From positions 9,610,001 to 9,674,000 of the forward strand of contig NZ_JADBEK010000001.1 in the NCBI RefSeq assembly GCF_014873145.1: DNA of 64,000 nt, in the 5' to 3' direction. This document shows positions 27,293-35,525 of the stretch, in pieces (the first letter of the stretch is position 1; every line of letters starts with the position of its first letter). This DNA is from Nonomuraea angiospora (lineage in GTDB: Bacteria > Actinomycetota > Actinomycetes > Streptosporangiales > Streptosporangiaceae). The translations under genes and the position numbers were made by a program. Below the pieces are notes generated by a model. It ran no database searches and was not told the DNA's origin. It worked only from the letters and a program-made list of their open reading frames with translations.

Positions 27293-28351
27293 ATGAGCAG
27301 GTCGTGGCGTGGCCTCATCGAGGAATACCGCGAGCGTCTTCCTGTCACTCCGAAGACGCCTGTCATCACGCTGCTCGAAGGCGGCACGCCGCTGGTCCCC
27401 GCCAACCGCCTGTCGGCGCTGACGGGGTGCGACGTCTACCTGAAGGTCGAGGGAGCCAACCCGACGGGCAGCTTCAAGGACCGCGGCATGACCATGGCCA
27501 TCAGCAAGGCGGTCGAGGAGGGGGCAAAGGCGGTCATCTGCGCCTCCACCGGCAACACCTCGGCGTCGGCGGCGGCCTACGCCGTACGCGCCGGGCTGAC
27601 CTGCGCCGTGCTGGTGCCACGGGGGAAGATCGCCATGGGCAAGCTGGCCCAGGCGCTCGTGCACGGCGCCACGCTGCTGCAGGTCGAGGGGTCGTTCGAC
27701 GACTGTCTCGAGATGACCCGCAAGCTGTCGTCCAGCTACCCGATCGCGCTGGTCAACTCGGTCAACCCGTTCCGGCTGCAGGGCCAGAAGACGGCGGCGT
27801 TCGAGATCGTCGACACGCTGGGTGACGCCCCGGACATCCACTGCATCCCGGTGGGCAATGCGGGCAACATCTCGGCGTACTGGATGGGCTACCAGGAGTA
27901 CGCGGCCGACGGCGTGTCGACGAAGCGGCCGCGCATGTTCGGCTTCCAGGCCAGCGGGGCGGCGCCGATCGTCCAGGGCGCGCCCGTGTCCCATCCGCAC
28001 ACGATCGCCACCGCCATCCGCATCGGCAACCCGGCCTCCTGGTCGCTGGCCACCGCGGCGCGCGACGAGTCGGGCGGCGTCATCCAGGCGGTGACCGACC
28101 GGCAGATCGCGGCGGCGTACAAGCTGCTGGCGCAGGAGGAGGGCGTGTTCGTGGAGCTGGCCTCGGCCGCCAGCGTCGCGGGACTTTTGCAGGCCCACGC
28201 GCAGGGGCTCGTCGACCCGGGGCAGCGCATCGTCTGCACGGTCACCGGCAACGGGCTGAAGGACCCCGACTGGGCGATCTCGGGCGCGCCCGCGCCCGTC
28301 GTCATCCCCATCGACGTCCACGCCGCCGCGGCGGCGCTCAACCTCGCCTGA
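27293..28351 (+). CDS. thrC: Threonine synthase
   Basis: PLP enzyme converting O-phosphohomoserine to threonine, cytoplasmic. 352 aa, the short form usual in actinobacteria. Schiff-base Lys62 in [10 protein letters not shown], the phosphate-binding loop [19 protein letters not shown] and the C-terminal VTGNGLKD are visible. AGGGAG precedes the ATG. It begins the thrC-thrB-rho stretch and ends 12 bases before thrB. Normally it follows hom directly in this group, but here six glycosyltransferase genes and a small membrane-protein gene intervene and thrC has its own upstream promoter-like sequence. Confidence 0.97.
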   Translation: MSRSWRGLIEEYRERLPVTPKTPVITLLEGGTPLVPANRLSALTGCDVYLKVEGANPTGSFKDRGMTMAISKAVEEGAKAVICASTGNTSASAAAYAVRAGLTCAVLVPRGKIAMGKLAQALVHGATLLQVEGSFDDCLEMTRKLSSSYPIALVNSVNPFRLQGQKTAAFEIVDTLGDAPDIHCIPVGNAGNISAYWMGYQEYAADGVSTKRPRMFGFQASGAAPIVQGAPVSHPHTIATAIRIGNPASWSLATAARDESGGVIQAVTDRQIAAAYKLLAQEEGVFVELASAASVAGLLQAHAQGLVDPGQRIVCTVTGNGLKDPDWAISGAPAPVVIPIDVHAAAAALNLA

Positions 28352-28363
28352 CAGGGAGTACAT

Positions 28364-29290
28364 GTGCGGACCGTTGAGATTCGCGTGCCCGCCACCTCGG
28401 CGAACCTGGGTCCCGGGTTCGACGCGCTCGGACTGGCGCTGAGCCTGTACGACGACGTCGAGGCCGCGCTCACCGACGAGGCCGGGGCTCACGTCACCGT
28501 CGAGGGCGAGGGCGCGGGCGAGGTGGATCTCGGAGAGGGTCACCTGATCGTCAGGGCGATGCGGACGACGTTCGACCGCATGGGGATCAAGCAGCCCAGC
28601 GGCATCCGCCTGCACTGCCGTAACAGGATTCCGCACGCGCGCGGGCTGGGATCCTCCTCGGCCGCCCTTTGCGCGGGCATCCTGGCGGCCCGCGCTTTGG
28701 CTGAGGGCGAACAACTTTCTGAGCGCGGGCGATTTTCGGACGACGACGTTTTCGCGCTGGCCACCGAGATTGAGGGCCATCCCGACAACGTCGCCCCCTG
28801 TCTGGCCGGCGGTCTGACCGTGGCCTGGTACGACCAGTCCGGGGCGCCGCATATGGTGAAACTGGTTGCTGACACGCGCATCCGCCCGGTCGTGGTCGTT
28901 CCTGCCACCCGGCTGGCCACGGAGACCGCGCGGGGGCTGCTGCCTAAGGACGTGCCCCACAAGGACGCATCGTTCAACGCCGGCAGGGCTGCGCTGCTGA
29001 TCGCGGCGCTGACCCAGCGACCGGAGCCCGGGCTGCTGCTCGCCGCCACCGAAGATCGACTCCATCAGCATTACCGCGCGCCTGCGATGCGGGACAGCGC
29101 GAATCTGGTAGAACGTCTCCGTGCAGTGGGCGTGCCCGCGGTCGTTTCGGGAGCGGGTCCCACGGTTCTTGCGTTTTCGACATCGGATACGCAGGATTTG
29201 ATCGCGCCAGAAGTGGGTAATGACTGGCACATCCAGCAAATGGACGTCGACCCGGTTGGTGCGAACGTTCAGTTCCCCGAGACACGCTGA
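28364..29290 (+). CDS. thrB: Homoserine kinase
   Basis: GHMP-family kinase that phosphorylates L-homoserine. 308 aa from GTG 28364 with CAGGGAG upstream; an overlapping ATG two bases earlier is out of frame. N-terminal VPATSANLGPGFDALG (8-23), ATP-binding PHARGLGSSSA (90-100) and C-terminal VSGAGPTVLAF are the three GHMP motifs. Follows thrC by 12 bases, so both are cotranscribed. Codon use around 28690-28760 and 29050-29200 is less GC-biased than in the neighbours, but the frame is intact. Confidence 0.97.
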   Translation: MRTVEIRVPATSANLGPGFDALGLALSLYDDVEAALTDEAGAHVTVEGEGAGEVDLGEGHLIVRAMRTTFDRMGIKQPSGIRLHCRNRIPHARGLGSSSAALCAGILAARALAEGEQLSERGRFSDDDVFALATEIEGHPDNVAPCLAGGLTVAWYDQSGAPHMVKLVADTRIRPVVVVPATRLATETARGLLPKDVPHKDASFNAGRAALLIAALTQRPEPGLLLAATEDRLHQHYRAPAMRDSANLVERLRAVGVPAVVSGAGPTVLAFSTSDTQDLIAPEVGNDWHIQQMDVDPVGANVQFPETR

Positions 29291-29747
29291 TGCCTCTTTA
29301 GACCTTCAGGGAATAGCCGTGTGCGCTGGTGATGTTAGGCTGATAGCCGCACCAGATGCCCCCTTGGTGGGTGCGTGCTTGTCAGCCACACATCGCTGCA
29401 TCATGCTTCACGTCGCGAGGCGTGAGCAGCGCGGCTGTCTCCCCGGACTCCGTCGCCTCCGGTTGGCCCACACCCGGTTGGCTCGAAACGAGGCGGCGAC
29501 GACGGGGATCTGCGCGTTCGAATCACATCGACATCTGGTTGGCGACAGCAATCTGGGGGGTGTCAGCCACGCGCCACGGCCATGTGGCCGCTTGGACGAG
29601 CCCCTCCCCAAGAGTGGCGGCCGTCCACAGCGACAGCCGAAGATCGCAGAGTGCACCCCGACCCGGTCTGTCCCGCCGGATCGCAAGCACCTCCGGGACG
29701 CCCGGCAGAACGAAACCGGCGCCCGACCCCTGGGAAGGACCTTTTAG
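29291..29747 (+). other. Long non-coding gap before rho, candidate Rho-regulated leader
   Basis: 457 bases with no convincing gene. A TAGGCT hexamer at 29336-29341 could be a -10 but has no clear -35. The last 200 bases are C-rich with little obvious pairing (for example 29590-29700), the kind of RNA to which Rho binds. Autogenous control of rho through its leader is known in E. coli; that it applies here is inference. A GTTCGAATC string near 29516 recalls a tRNA T-loop, but no cloverleaf can be drawn. Confidence 0.3.
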
Positions 29748-31808
29748 TTGAGCGACACCACCGAACTCCTCTCCGACGCATCAGGCGCTGAGCCGGCGTC
29801 CGGCGACACCCCCACCCGCGCACCGGCGAAGACCACCCGTGCGCGTCGCTCCGGCACCGGCCTGTCCGCCAAGGTGCTGCCCGAGCTGCAGAAGATGGCA
29901 GCGGAGCTGGGCATCAGCGGGACCGGGCGCATGCGGAAGAGCCAGCTCATCGCGGCCATCCAGGAGAAGCAGGGTGGCGGTCCCGGCGAGGCCGCACCGG
30001 CTCCCGCCCCGGCCGCCGAGGCGCCCGCCGTCGCGGCTGACGCCGCCCCGGCCGCGGAGCGGCCCACCCGTACGCGCAGGGAACGTTCCCGCGCCAAGAC
30101 CGCCGACGAGCCCGCGGCCCAGCCCGTCGCGCAGCCGGCGGAGCCCGTCGCCGCGGCCCCCGAGCCCGTCGCGGCCGCCGCGCCGGCCGAGCCGGTCGTG
30201 GAGCCGCAGGCCCAGGCCGTGGAGAGCGGCCAGAGCGAGACGCGCGCCGAGCGCGGCGAGAGCCGTCGCGAGCGCCGCAGCCGCGGTGAGCGCCGCGAGC
30301 GGGGAGACCGCTCCGGCAGTGACCGCGGGGAGGGCGGCCGTGCCGAGAGCAGCCGTGACGGCGGGCGTGACAGCCGTGACAGCCGCGACGGCGGTCGTGA
30401 CAGTGGCCGTGACGGCCGCGACGGCGGTCGTGACAGTGGCCGTGACAGTGGCCGTGACCTCGGTCGTGACGGTGGCCGTGGCGAGCAGCGCGAGCGCGCC
30501 GCCGACGCGGGCCGGAGCGACCAGCGCGGTGACCAGCGCGGTGACCAGCGCGGCGGCGGCATGGACGACGACGAGCGCGGCGGGCGCGGTCGCCGGGGCC
30601 GCTTCAGGGAGCGCAACCGCGGTCGCGGCCGTGACCGCTTCGAGGGCAGCGAGCCCGTCATCGGCGACGACGACGTGCTCATCCCGATCGCCGGCATCCT
30701 CGACATCCTCGACAACTACGCGTTCGTCAGGACCAGCGGCTACCTGCCGGGCAGCAACGACGTCTACGTCTCGCTCGCCCAGATCCGCCGCAACGGCCTG
30801 CGCAAGGGCGACGTCATCACCGGCGCCGTCCGGCAGCCCCGCGACGGCGAGCGGCGCGAGAAGTTCAACGCCCTGGTCCGCCTCGACACCGTCAACGGCA
30901 TGGACCCGGACCAGGCCCGCAACCGGCCTGACTTCAACAAGCTGACGCCGCTCTACCCGCAGGAGCGCCTGCGCCTCGAGACCGAGCCGAACATCCTCAC
31001 CACGCGGATCATCGACCTCGTCTCGCCGATCGGCAAGGGCCAGCGCGGCCTCATCGTCTCGCCGCCCAAGGCCGGTAAGACGATGGTGCTGCAGTCCATC
31101 GCCAACGCGATCACCCGCAACAACCCCGAGTGCCACCTGATGGTCGTGCTCGTGGACGAGCGGCCTGAAGAGGTCACCGACATGCAGCGGTCGGTCAAGG
31201 GCGAGGTCATCCACTCGACCTTCGACCGTCCGGCCGAAGACCACACCACGGTCGCCGAGCTCGCCATCGAGCGGGCCAAGCGCCTGGTGGAGCTGGGCCA
31301 CGACGTGGTCGTCCTGCTCGACTCGATCACCCGCCTCGGCCGCGCCTACAACCTGGCGGCCCCGGCGTCCGGGCGCATCCTGTCGGGTGGTGTCGACTCC
31401 ACGGCGCTCTACCCGCCCAAGCGCTTCTTCGGCGCCGCGCGCAACATCGAGAACGGCGGCTCGCTGACGATCCTCGCCACGGCCCTGGTCGAGACCGGGT
31501 CCAAGATGGACGAGGTCATCTTCGAGGAGTTCAAGGGCACCGGCAACGCCGAGCTCAAGCTCAACCGCTCCCTGGCCGACAAGCGGATCTTCCCCGCGGT
31601 GGACGTGGACGCGTCCGGCACGCGTAAGGAAGAGATCCTCATGGGCAAGGACGAGCTCCAGATCGTCTGGAAGCTGCGCCGGGTGCTGCACGCGCTCGAC
31701 ATGCAGCAGGCGCTTGAACTGCTCCTGGAGAAGATGAAGGAGACCAAGTCCAACGCGGAGTTCCTCCTGCAGGTCCAGAAGACCACGGTGAGCAACGACC
31801 GCGACTAG
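29748..31808 (+). CDS. rho: Transcription termination factor Rho with large repeat-rich insertion
   Basis: Hexameric RNA-dependent ATPase that terminates transcription. 686 aa against 419 in E. coli. Starts at TTG 29748 after GGGAAGGA. Residues 40-75 form the N-terminal helical domain ([24 protein letters not shown]). Residues about 85-305 are an insertion: first Ala/Pro-rich, then Arg/Gly/Asp/Ser-rich repeats of the type [11 protein letters not shown]. The RNA-binding fold follows ([27 protein letters not shown]), then Walker A PPKAGKT near 438-445, [10 protein letters not shown], Walker [11 protein letters not shown] and the Q/R loops. Such insertions are typical of high-GC actinobacteria and are thought to widen RNA choice. 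Followed by a strong terminator. Confidence 0.97.
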   Translation: MSDTTELLSDASGAEPASGDTPTRAPAKTTRARRSGTGLSAKVLPELQKMAAELGISGTGRMRKSQLIAAIQEKQGGGPGEAAPAPAPAAEAPAVAADAAPAAERPTRTRRERSRAKTADEPAAQPVAQPAEPVAAAPEPVAAAAPAEPVVEPQAQAVESGQSETRAERGESRRERRSRGERRERGDRSGSDRGEGGRAESSRDGGRDSRDSRDGGRDSGRDGRDGGRDSGRDSGRDLGRDGGRGEQRERAADAGRSDQRGDQRGDQRGGGMDDDERGGRGRRGRFRERNRGRGRDRFEGSEPVIGDDDVLIPIAGILDILDNYAFVRTSGYLPGSNDVYVSLAQIRRNGLRKGDVITGAVRQPRDGERREKFNALVRLDTVNGMDPDQARNRPDFNKLTPLYPQERLRLETEPNILTTRIIDLVSPIGKGQRGLIVSPPKAGKTMVLQSIANAITRNNPECHLMVVLVDERPEEVTDMQRSVKGEVIHSTFDRPAEDHTTVAELAIERAKRLVELGHDVVVLLDSITRLGRAYNLAAPASGRILSGGVDSTALYPPKRFFGAARNIENGGSLTILATALVETGSKMDEVIFEEFKGTGNAELKLNRSLADKRIFPAVDVDASGTRKEEILMGKDELQIVWKLRRVLHALDMQQALELLLEKMKETKSNAEFLLQVQKTTVSNDRD
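30340..30560 (+). repeat. In-frame degenerate repeats in the Rho insertion domain
   Basis: Runs of GGCCGTGACAG/GGTCGTGAC units (9-18 bases) encode GRD, SRD and GGRDSGRD tandem motifs, followed by three copies of GACCAGCGCGGT (DQRG). Basic-acidic alternation suggests a disordered RNA-binding or condensate-forming arm. Confidence 0.85.
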
Positions 31809-31822
31809 CGGCTTCCTGAGAG

Positions 31823-31858
31823 GGGCGGCATGGGGGTTCGTCCCCGTGCCGCCCTTTT
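31823..31858 (+). terminator. Intrinsic terminator after rho
   Basis: A 13-base stem (31823-31835 with 31842-31854, one G-U pair), six-base loop, then TTTT. It starts 14 bases after the rho stop and should isolate rho from the region downstream. Confidence 0.88.
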
Positions 31859-31882
31859 CGCGCCCGGGGGGCGACCGGGATC

Positions 31883-32400
31883 GGCTGGTTCGTCGCCGTG
31901 CTCACGTCCCTCACGCTGACCGTCGTCTGGGTGGTCGTGCCGCTGATGATGGCCACGGTGCTGATGTGGCGCGGCGGGCGATGCCGCTGACGCCCGGCCT
32001 GGTCGGGACCGCCGTGTCGGTCGTCCTGTGGTTCACGGCGGTGATGCTGATCATCCAGCCCGTCCTGATGTCGCTGTGGGCGGCGGCGGGCGTCTACACG
32101 AGCTGACCATCGACAGCAGGCCGGGGGCCGTCGTCGCCGTGGTCTTCGGGGATGCTGGTGTTCGTGCTCGCGGCCTACCTCGTACGCGGGATGGCCTGGT
32201 TGCACGGGACGTCTCCGTCGAGCTGCTGCGACGCCCGGCCGGCCGTCACGGAAGGCGCCGTGGAGAAGCACATTTCCGGTATCTTCCCCAAGCTGGCCCT
32301 GGGGCCTGCGCCCGAGGATCACCGCCGTGTGCCGGCCGTGCTCACCGATCTGGGCCGCCGACGGGAATGCGCGATGGCCTGGGATGGTTGGACGATCTGG
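31883..32400 (+). pseudogene. Decayed sensor membrane protein / LuxR-type response regulator remnant
   Basis: The pieces are in different frames. 31883-31990 reads GWFVAVLTSLTLTVVWVVVPL, a membrane helix. 31981-32106 reads another helix (TAVSVVLWFTAVMLIIQPVL), and 32152-32210 reads VFVLAAYLVRGMAWLHG. All are reminiscent of the putative-sensor domain of NarL-type kinases. From about 32245 the frame reads VTEGAVEKHISGIF-KL-L and DHRRV-AVLT, a close copy of the C-terminal DNA-binding helices of NarL/LuxR response regulators (known pattern VTEGAVEKHVSSIFTKLGL). An internal deletion seems to have fused kinase and regulator remains. No start or ribosome site supports translation. Confidence 0.65.
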
Positions 32401-32483
32401 CACACTGGTAGCTGACCATTTAGCGGTTCCGGTTCACGCCGTGCGTGAAGGCGACCCGGCGGCCGCACCCCGAAAGGACAGCG

Positions 32484-32702
32484 ATGAAGCGCGACATCCA
32501 CCCTGACTACAACGTGACGCAGGTGAGCTGCTCCTGCGGCAACACGTTCACCACCCGTAGCACCGCCAAGAACGGCGTCATCCACGCCGACGTCTGCTCT
32601 GCCTGCCACCCGTTCTACACCGGCAAGCAGAAGATCCTCGACACCGGCGGCCGGGTGGCCCGCTTCGAGAAGCGCTTCGGCAAGAAGGCCACGGGCAAGT
32701 AG
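32484..32702 (+). CDS. rpmE: 50S ribosomal protein L31, zinc-binding form
   Basis: 72 aa from ATG 32484 with AAAGGA upstream; the longer reading from 32445 adds non-conserved residues. [10 protein letters not shown] is the canonical start. Cysteines 16, 18, 38 and 41 mark the zinc-containing C+ type, usually expressed under zinc sufficiency. [24 protein letters not shown] is the conserved C-terminal half. Sits in the normal rho-rpmE-prfA order. Confidence 0.98.
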   Translation: MKRDIHPDYNVTQVSCSCGNTFTTRSTAKNGVIHADVCSACHPFYTGKQKILDTGGRVARFEKRFGKKATGK

Positions 32703-32710
32703 CTTCACCG

Positions 32711-32749
32711 ACGCCGGCCCGGACGCACGCCCGTGCGCTGGGCCGGCGT
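32711..32749 (+). terminator. Hairpin between rpmE and prfA
   Basis: Ten-base perfect stem ACGCCGGCCC/GGGCCGGCGT (32711-32720, 32740-32749) with a smaller GCAC/GTGC hairpin inside. No T-run follows, so it may be a partial terminator or an RNA-stability element that lets rpmE exceed prfA. Confidence 0.5.
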
Positions 32750-32782
32750 TACTGGTGTAAGCCCCAAGACTAAGGACACACG

Positions 32783-33835
32783 GTGAACCTCGACGAGTTG
32801 CTCAAGGAGTATTCCGAGCTGGAGCTGCAGCTCGCCGATCCCGCCGTGCACGCCGACCAGAACAAGGCCCGCACCCTCGGCAGGCGTTACTCGCAGCTCA
32901 CGCCGATCGTCACGACGTACCGCGAGCTCGACTCGACGCGCGACGACCTGACCGCCGCCAAGGAGCTGGCCGGTGAGGACGAGGCGTTCGCGGCCGAGGC
33001 GGCCGAGCTGGAGGAGCGCATCCCGCACCTCGAGGAGAAGCTCAGGCACCTGCTCATCCCGCGCGATCCCAACGATGACAAGGACATCATCATGGAGATC
33101 AAGGCGGGCGAGGGCGGCGAGGAGTCCGCGCTGTTCGCGGGCGACCTGCTGCGGATGTACCTGAGATACGCCGAACGGCTCGGCTGGAAGACCGAGGTCA
33201 TCGACAGCCAGCCCTCCGACCTGGGCGGCTACAAAGACGTCACGGTCGGCATCAAGGCCAAGGGCGACGAGGGCGTGTGGTCCAGGCTCAAGTACGAAGG
33301 CGGCGTCCACCGCGTGCAGCGGGTGCCCGTCACCGAGTCGCAGGGCCGCATCCACACCAGCGCCGCGGGCGTGCTCGTCTACCCCGAGGCCGAGGACGTC
33401 GACGTCCAGATCGACCCCAACGACCTGCGCATCGACGTCTACCGCTCCAGCGGCCCCGGCGGCCAGAGCGTCAACACCACCGACTCGGCGGTCCGCATCA
33501 CCCACCTGCCCACCGGCGTGGTCGTCTCGTGCCAGAACGAGAAGAGCCAGCTCCAGAACAAGGAGTCGGCCCTGCGCATCCTGCGCGCCCGGCTGCTGGC
33601 CATCGCGCAGGAGCAGGCCGAGGCCGCCGCGCAGGCCGAGCGCAAGTCGCAAGTCCGCACGGTCGACCGCTCCGAGCGCGTACGCACCTACAACTTCCCG
33701 GAGAACCGCATCTCCGACCACCGGGTCGGCTTCAAGGCGTATAACCTCGACCAGGTTCTCGACGGTGAGCTCAACGCCGTCACCCAGGCCCTCATCGACG
33801 CCGAAATGGCGGAGAAGCTCGCACAACACTCATGA
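32783..33835 (+). CDS. prfA: Peptide chain release factor 1
   Basis: Recognises UAA and UAG and triggers peptide release on the ribosome. 350 aa from GTG 32783 (TAAGGA upstream). Stop-codon tripeptide PVT at 182-184 within [15 protein letters not shown], catalytic GGQ at 226-228 within [14 protein letters not shown]. Its stop overlaps the start of prmC, the methyltransferase that modifies this very glutamine, so the two are translationally coupled. Confidence 0.98.
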   Translation: MNLDELLKEYSELELQLADPAVHADQNKARTLGRRYSQLTPIVTTYRELDSTRDDLTAAKELAGEDEAFAAEAAELEERIPHLEEKLRHLLIPRDPNDDKDIIMEIKAGEGGEESALFAGDLLRMYLRYAERLGWKTEVIDSQPSDLGGYKDVTVGIKAKGDEGVWSRLKYEGGVHRVQRVPVTESQGRIHTSAAGVLVYPEAEDVDVQIDPNDLRIDVYRSSGPGGQSVNTTDSAVRITHLPTGVVVSCQNEKSQLQNKESALRILRARLLAIAQEQAEAAAQAERKSQVRTVDRSERVRTYNFPENRISDHRVGFKAYNLDQVLDGELNAVTQALIDAEMAEKLAQHS

Positions 33836-34686
33836 CATTTCTGCTGGACGAGATCGCCCTCGCCACCGCCCGGCTGGCCGAGGCAGGTGTTCCCTCACCG
33901 CGCACCGACGCTGAGGAGATCGCGGCGTTCGTCCACGGCGTGCGCAGGAGCGAGCTCCACACGGTCAAGGACTCCGACTTCGACGCGCTGTTCTGGGAGG
34001 GCGTGGCCAGGCGCGAGGCCCGCGAGCCGCTGCAGCACATCACCGGCCACGCCTACTTCCGCTACCTCGAACTGTCGGTCGGCCCCGGCGTCTTCGTGCC
34101 GCGGCCCGAGACCGAGGTGGTGGCGGGCTGGGCCATCGAGACGCTGCGCGCGATGGACGTGACCGCCCCGCTCGTCGTCGATCTCGGCACCGGCTCGGGC
34201 GCGATCGCGCTGTCGATCGCCCAGGAGGTGGCCTTGGCCGAGGTCCACGCCGTGGAGGTCGACCCCGGGGCGTACACGTGGGCCAAGCGCAACATCTCCG
34301 AGCTCGGCCAGGGCCGCACCCACCTGCACCCCGAAGACCTGGCCGAGGCGCTGCCCGAGCTCAACGGCAAGGTCGACCTGGTCATCTCCAACCCGCCCTA
34401 CATCCCGCCCGGCGCGATCCCGCGCGACCCCGAGGTGCGCGACTACGATCCCACCAGGGCGCTGTACGGCTCCGGCGAGGACGGGCTCGGCGAGGTGCGC
34501 GCGGTCGAGCGCACGGCCCGCCGCCTGCTGCGGCCCGGCGGCTGGGTGGTCGTCGAGCACGCCGACCAGCAGGGCAGGGCGGCCTATCTGACGTTCCCCG
34601 AGGACAACGGCTGGCGCGACGTGCGCCTTCGCCAGGACCTCACCAGGAGGGACCGCTTCGTCACGGCCCGGCTGGGCCAGGACTAG
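33832..34686 (+). CDS. prmC: Release factor glutamine methyltransferase
   Basis: SAM-dependent N5-methylation of the GGQ glutamine in RF1 and RF2. 284 aa; the ATG overlaps the prfA stop. N-terminal five-helix domain to about 100, then SAM-binding [14 protein letters not shown] (117-130), [14 protein letters not shown], and the substrate-binding NPPY (187-190) in [29 protein letters not shown] is the conserved linker. No oddities. Confidence 0.97.
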   Translation: MTFLLDEIALATARLAEAGVPSPRTDAEEIAAFVHGVRRSELHTVKDSDFDALFWEGVARREAREPLQHITGHAYFRYLELSVGPGVFVPRPETEVVAGWAIETLRAMDVTAPLVVDLGTGSGAIALSIAQEVALAEVHAVEVDPGAYTWAKRNISELGQGRTHLHPEDLAEALPELNGKVDLVISNPPYIPPGAIPRDPEVRDYDPTRALYGSGEDGLGEVRAVERTARRLLRPGGWVVVEHADQQGRAAYLTFPEDNGWRDVRLRQDLTRRDRFVTARLGQD

Positions 34687-34714
34687 GATCCATGCGAGCG
34701 AGGTGACAGGACCG

Positions 34715-35362
34715 ATGGCCAGACGCTTTGACTGCTCCGACCTGGAGCAGCGGACCGTGGGCGTGATGGAGGCCGCCGCCGCGGTGCGGCGGGGCGAGCT
34801 CGTGGTGCTGCCGACAGACACCGTCTACGGCATCGGCGCCGACGCGTTCACGCCGGCGGCGGTCACGGCACTGCTCGACGCCAAGGGCCGGGGCCGCGAG
34901 ATGCCGCCGCCCGTGCTCGTGGGCACCGTCAGAGCCGCCACAGCGCTCATAGAGGACCTCGGGCCGTACGGGCAGGACCTGATAGACGCCTTCTGGCCCG
35001 GGCCGCTCACGCTCGTCTGCAAGGCCAACAGGGCCCTTTCCTGGGACCTGGGGGAGACCAAGGGCACGGTGGCGGTCCGCATGCCGCTCCACCCGGTCGC
35101 GCTCGACCTGCTCAAGGAGACCGGCCCCATGGCCGTCTCCAGCGCCAACCGCTCCGGCGCCCCCGCCGCCACCACGGCGGAGGAGGCCCAGGAGCAGCTC
35201 GGCGACTCGGTCGAGGTCTATCTCGACGGCGGCAAGACCACCGACGACACGCCCTCCACCATCCTCGACCTCACCACCGCCGTGCCCCGGTTGCTGCGGC
35301 GCGGGGCCATCCCGGTGGAGAAGCTGCGGGGCATCATCGGCTACGTCGCCACCGACGCCTGA
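34715..35362 (+). CDS. tsaC: Threonylcarbamoyl-AMP synthase (TsaC/Sua5/YrdC family)
   Basis: Makes L-threonylcarbamoyl-adenylate for the t6A37 modification of ANN-decoding tRNAs. 215 aa from ATG 34715, preferred over GTG 34703 because ACAGGA is at good distance. Single YrdC domain: VLPTDTVYGIGADA, DAKGRGREMPPPVLV, FWPGPLTLVCKA, VAVRMPLHPVALDLL, PMAVSSANRSGAPAATTAEEA and STILDL. It lacks the extra Sua5 C-terminal domain. The substrate link to threonine is indirect; its location is conserved in actinobacteria. Confidence 0.95.
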   Translation: MARRFDCSDLEQRTVGVMEAAAAVRRGELVVLPTDTVYGIGADAFTPAAVTALLDAKGRGREMPPPVLVGTVRAATALIEDLGPYGQDLIDAFWPGPLTLVCKANRALSWDLGETKGTVAVRMPLHPVALDLLKETGPMAVSSANRSGAPAATTAEEAQEQLGDSVEVYLDGGKTTDDTPSTILDLTTAVPRLLRRGAIPVEKLRGIIGYVATDA

Positions 35363-35367
35363 CCGAA

Positions 35368-35423
35368 GCCCGCCGAAGCGCAGACCCTGTCCTCGAGGAC
35401 GGCCCTTCGCCGCGTCGGCGGGC
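35368..35423 (+). terminator. Large hairpin after tsaC
   Basis: Outer stem GCCCGCCGA/TCGGCGGGC (35368-35376, 35415-35423) and an inner perfect palindrome GTCCTCGAGGAC (35389-35400). No T-run. Begins five bases after the tsaC stop and probably ends the rpmE-tsaC transcript. Confidence 0.5.
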
Positions 35424-35525
35424 AGGAAAGAAACCAGGTATACCGTCTGCTTATCCCGGCTGCGATCGCGCTCCGGCCGACATTACGGTGAGGCCCGGAG
35501 CGGCGATTACGTCCGGGAGTGGCCC

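Noticed and set aside
29505..29535. tRNA-like GTTCGAATC string
   Set aside because: Flanking bases do not form the T-stem, and no acceptor or anticodon arm can be drawn.
29220..29747. Possible gene before rho
   Set aside because: Begins inside thrB in another frame, has odd amino-acid composition and no ribosome site; treated as leader.
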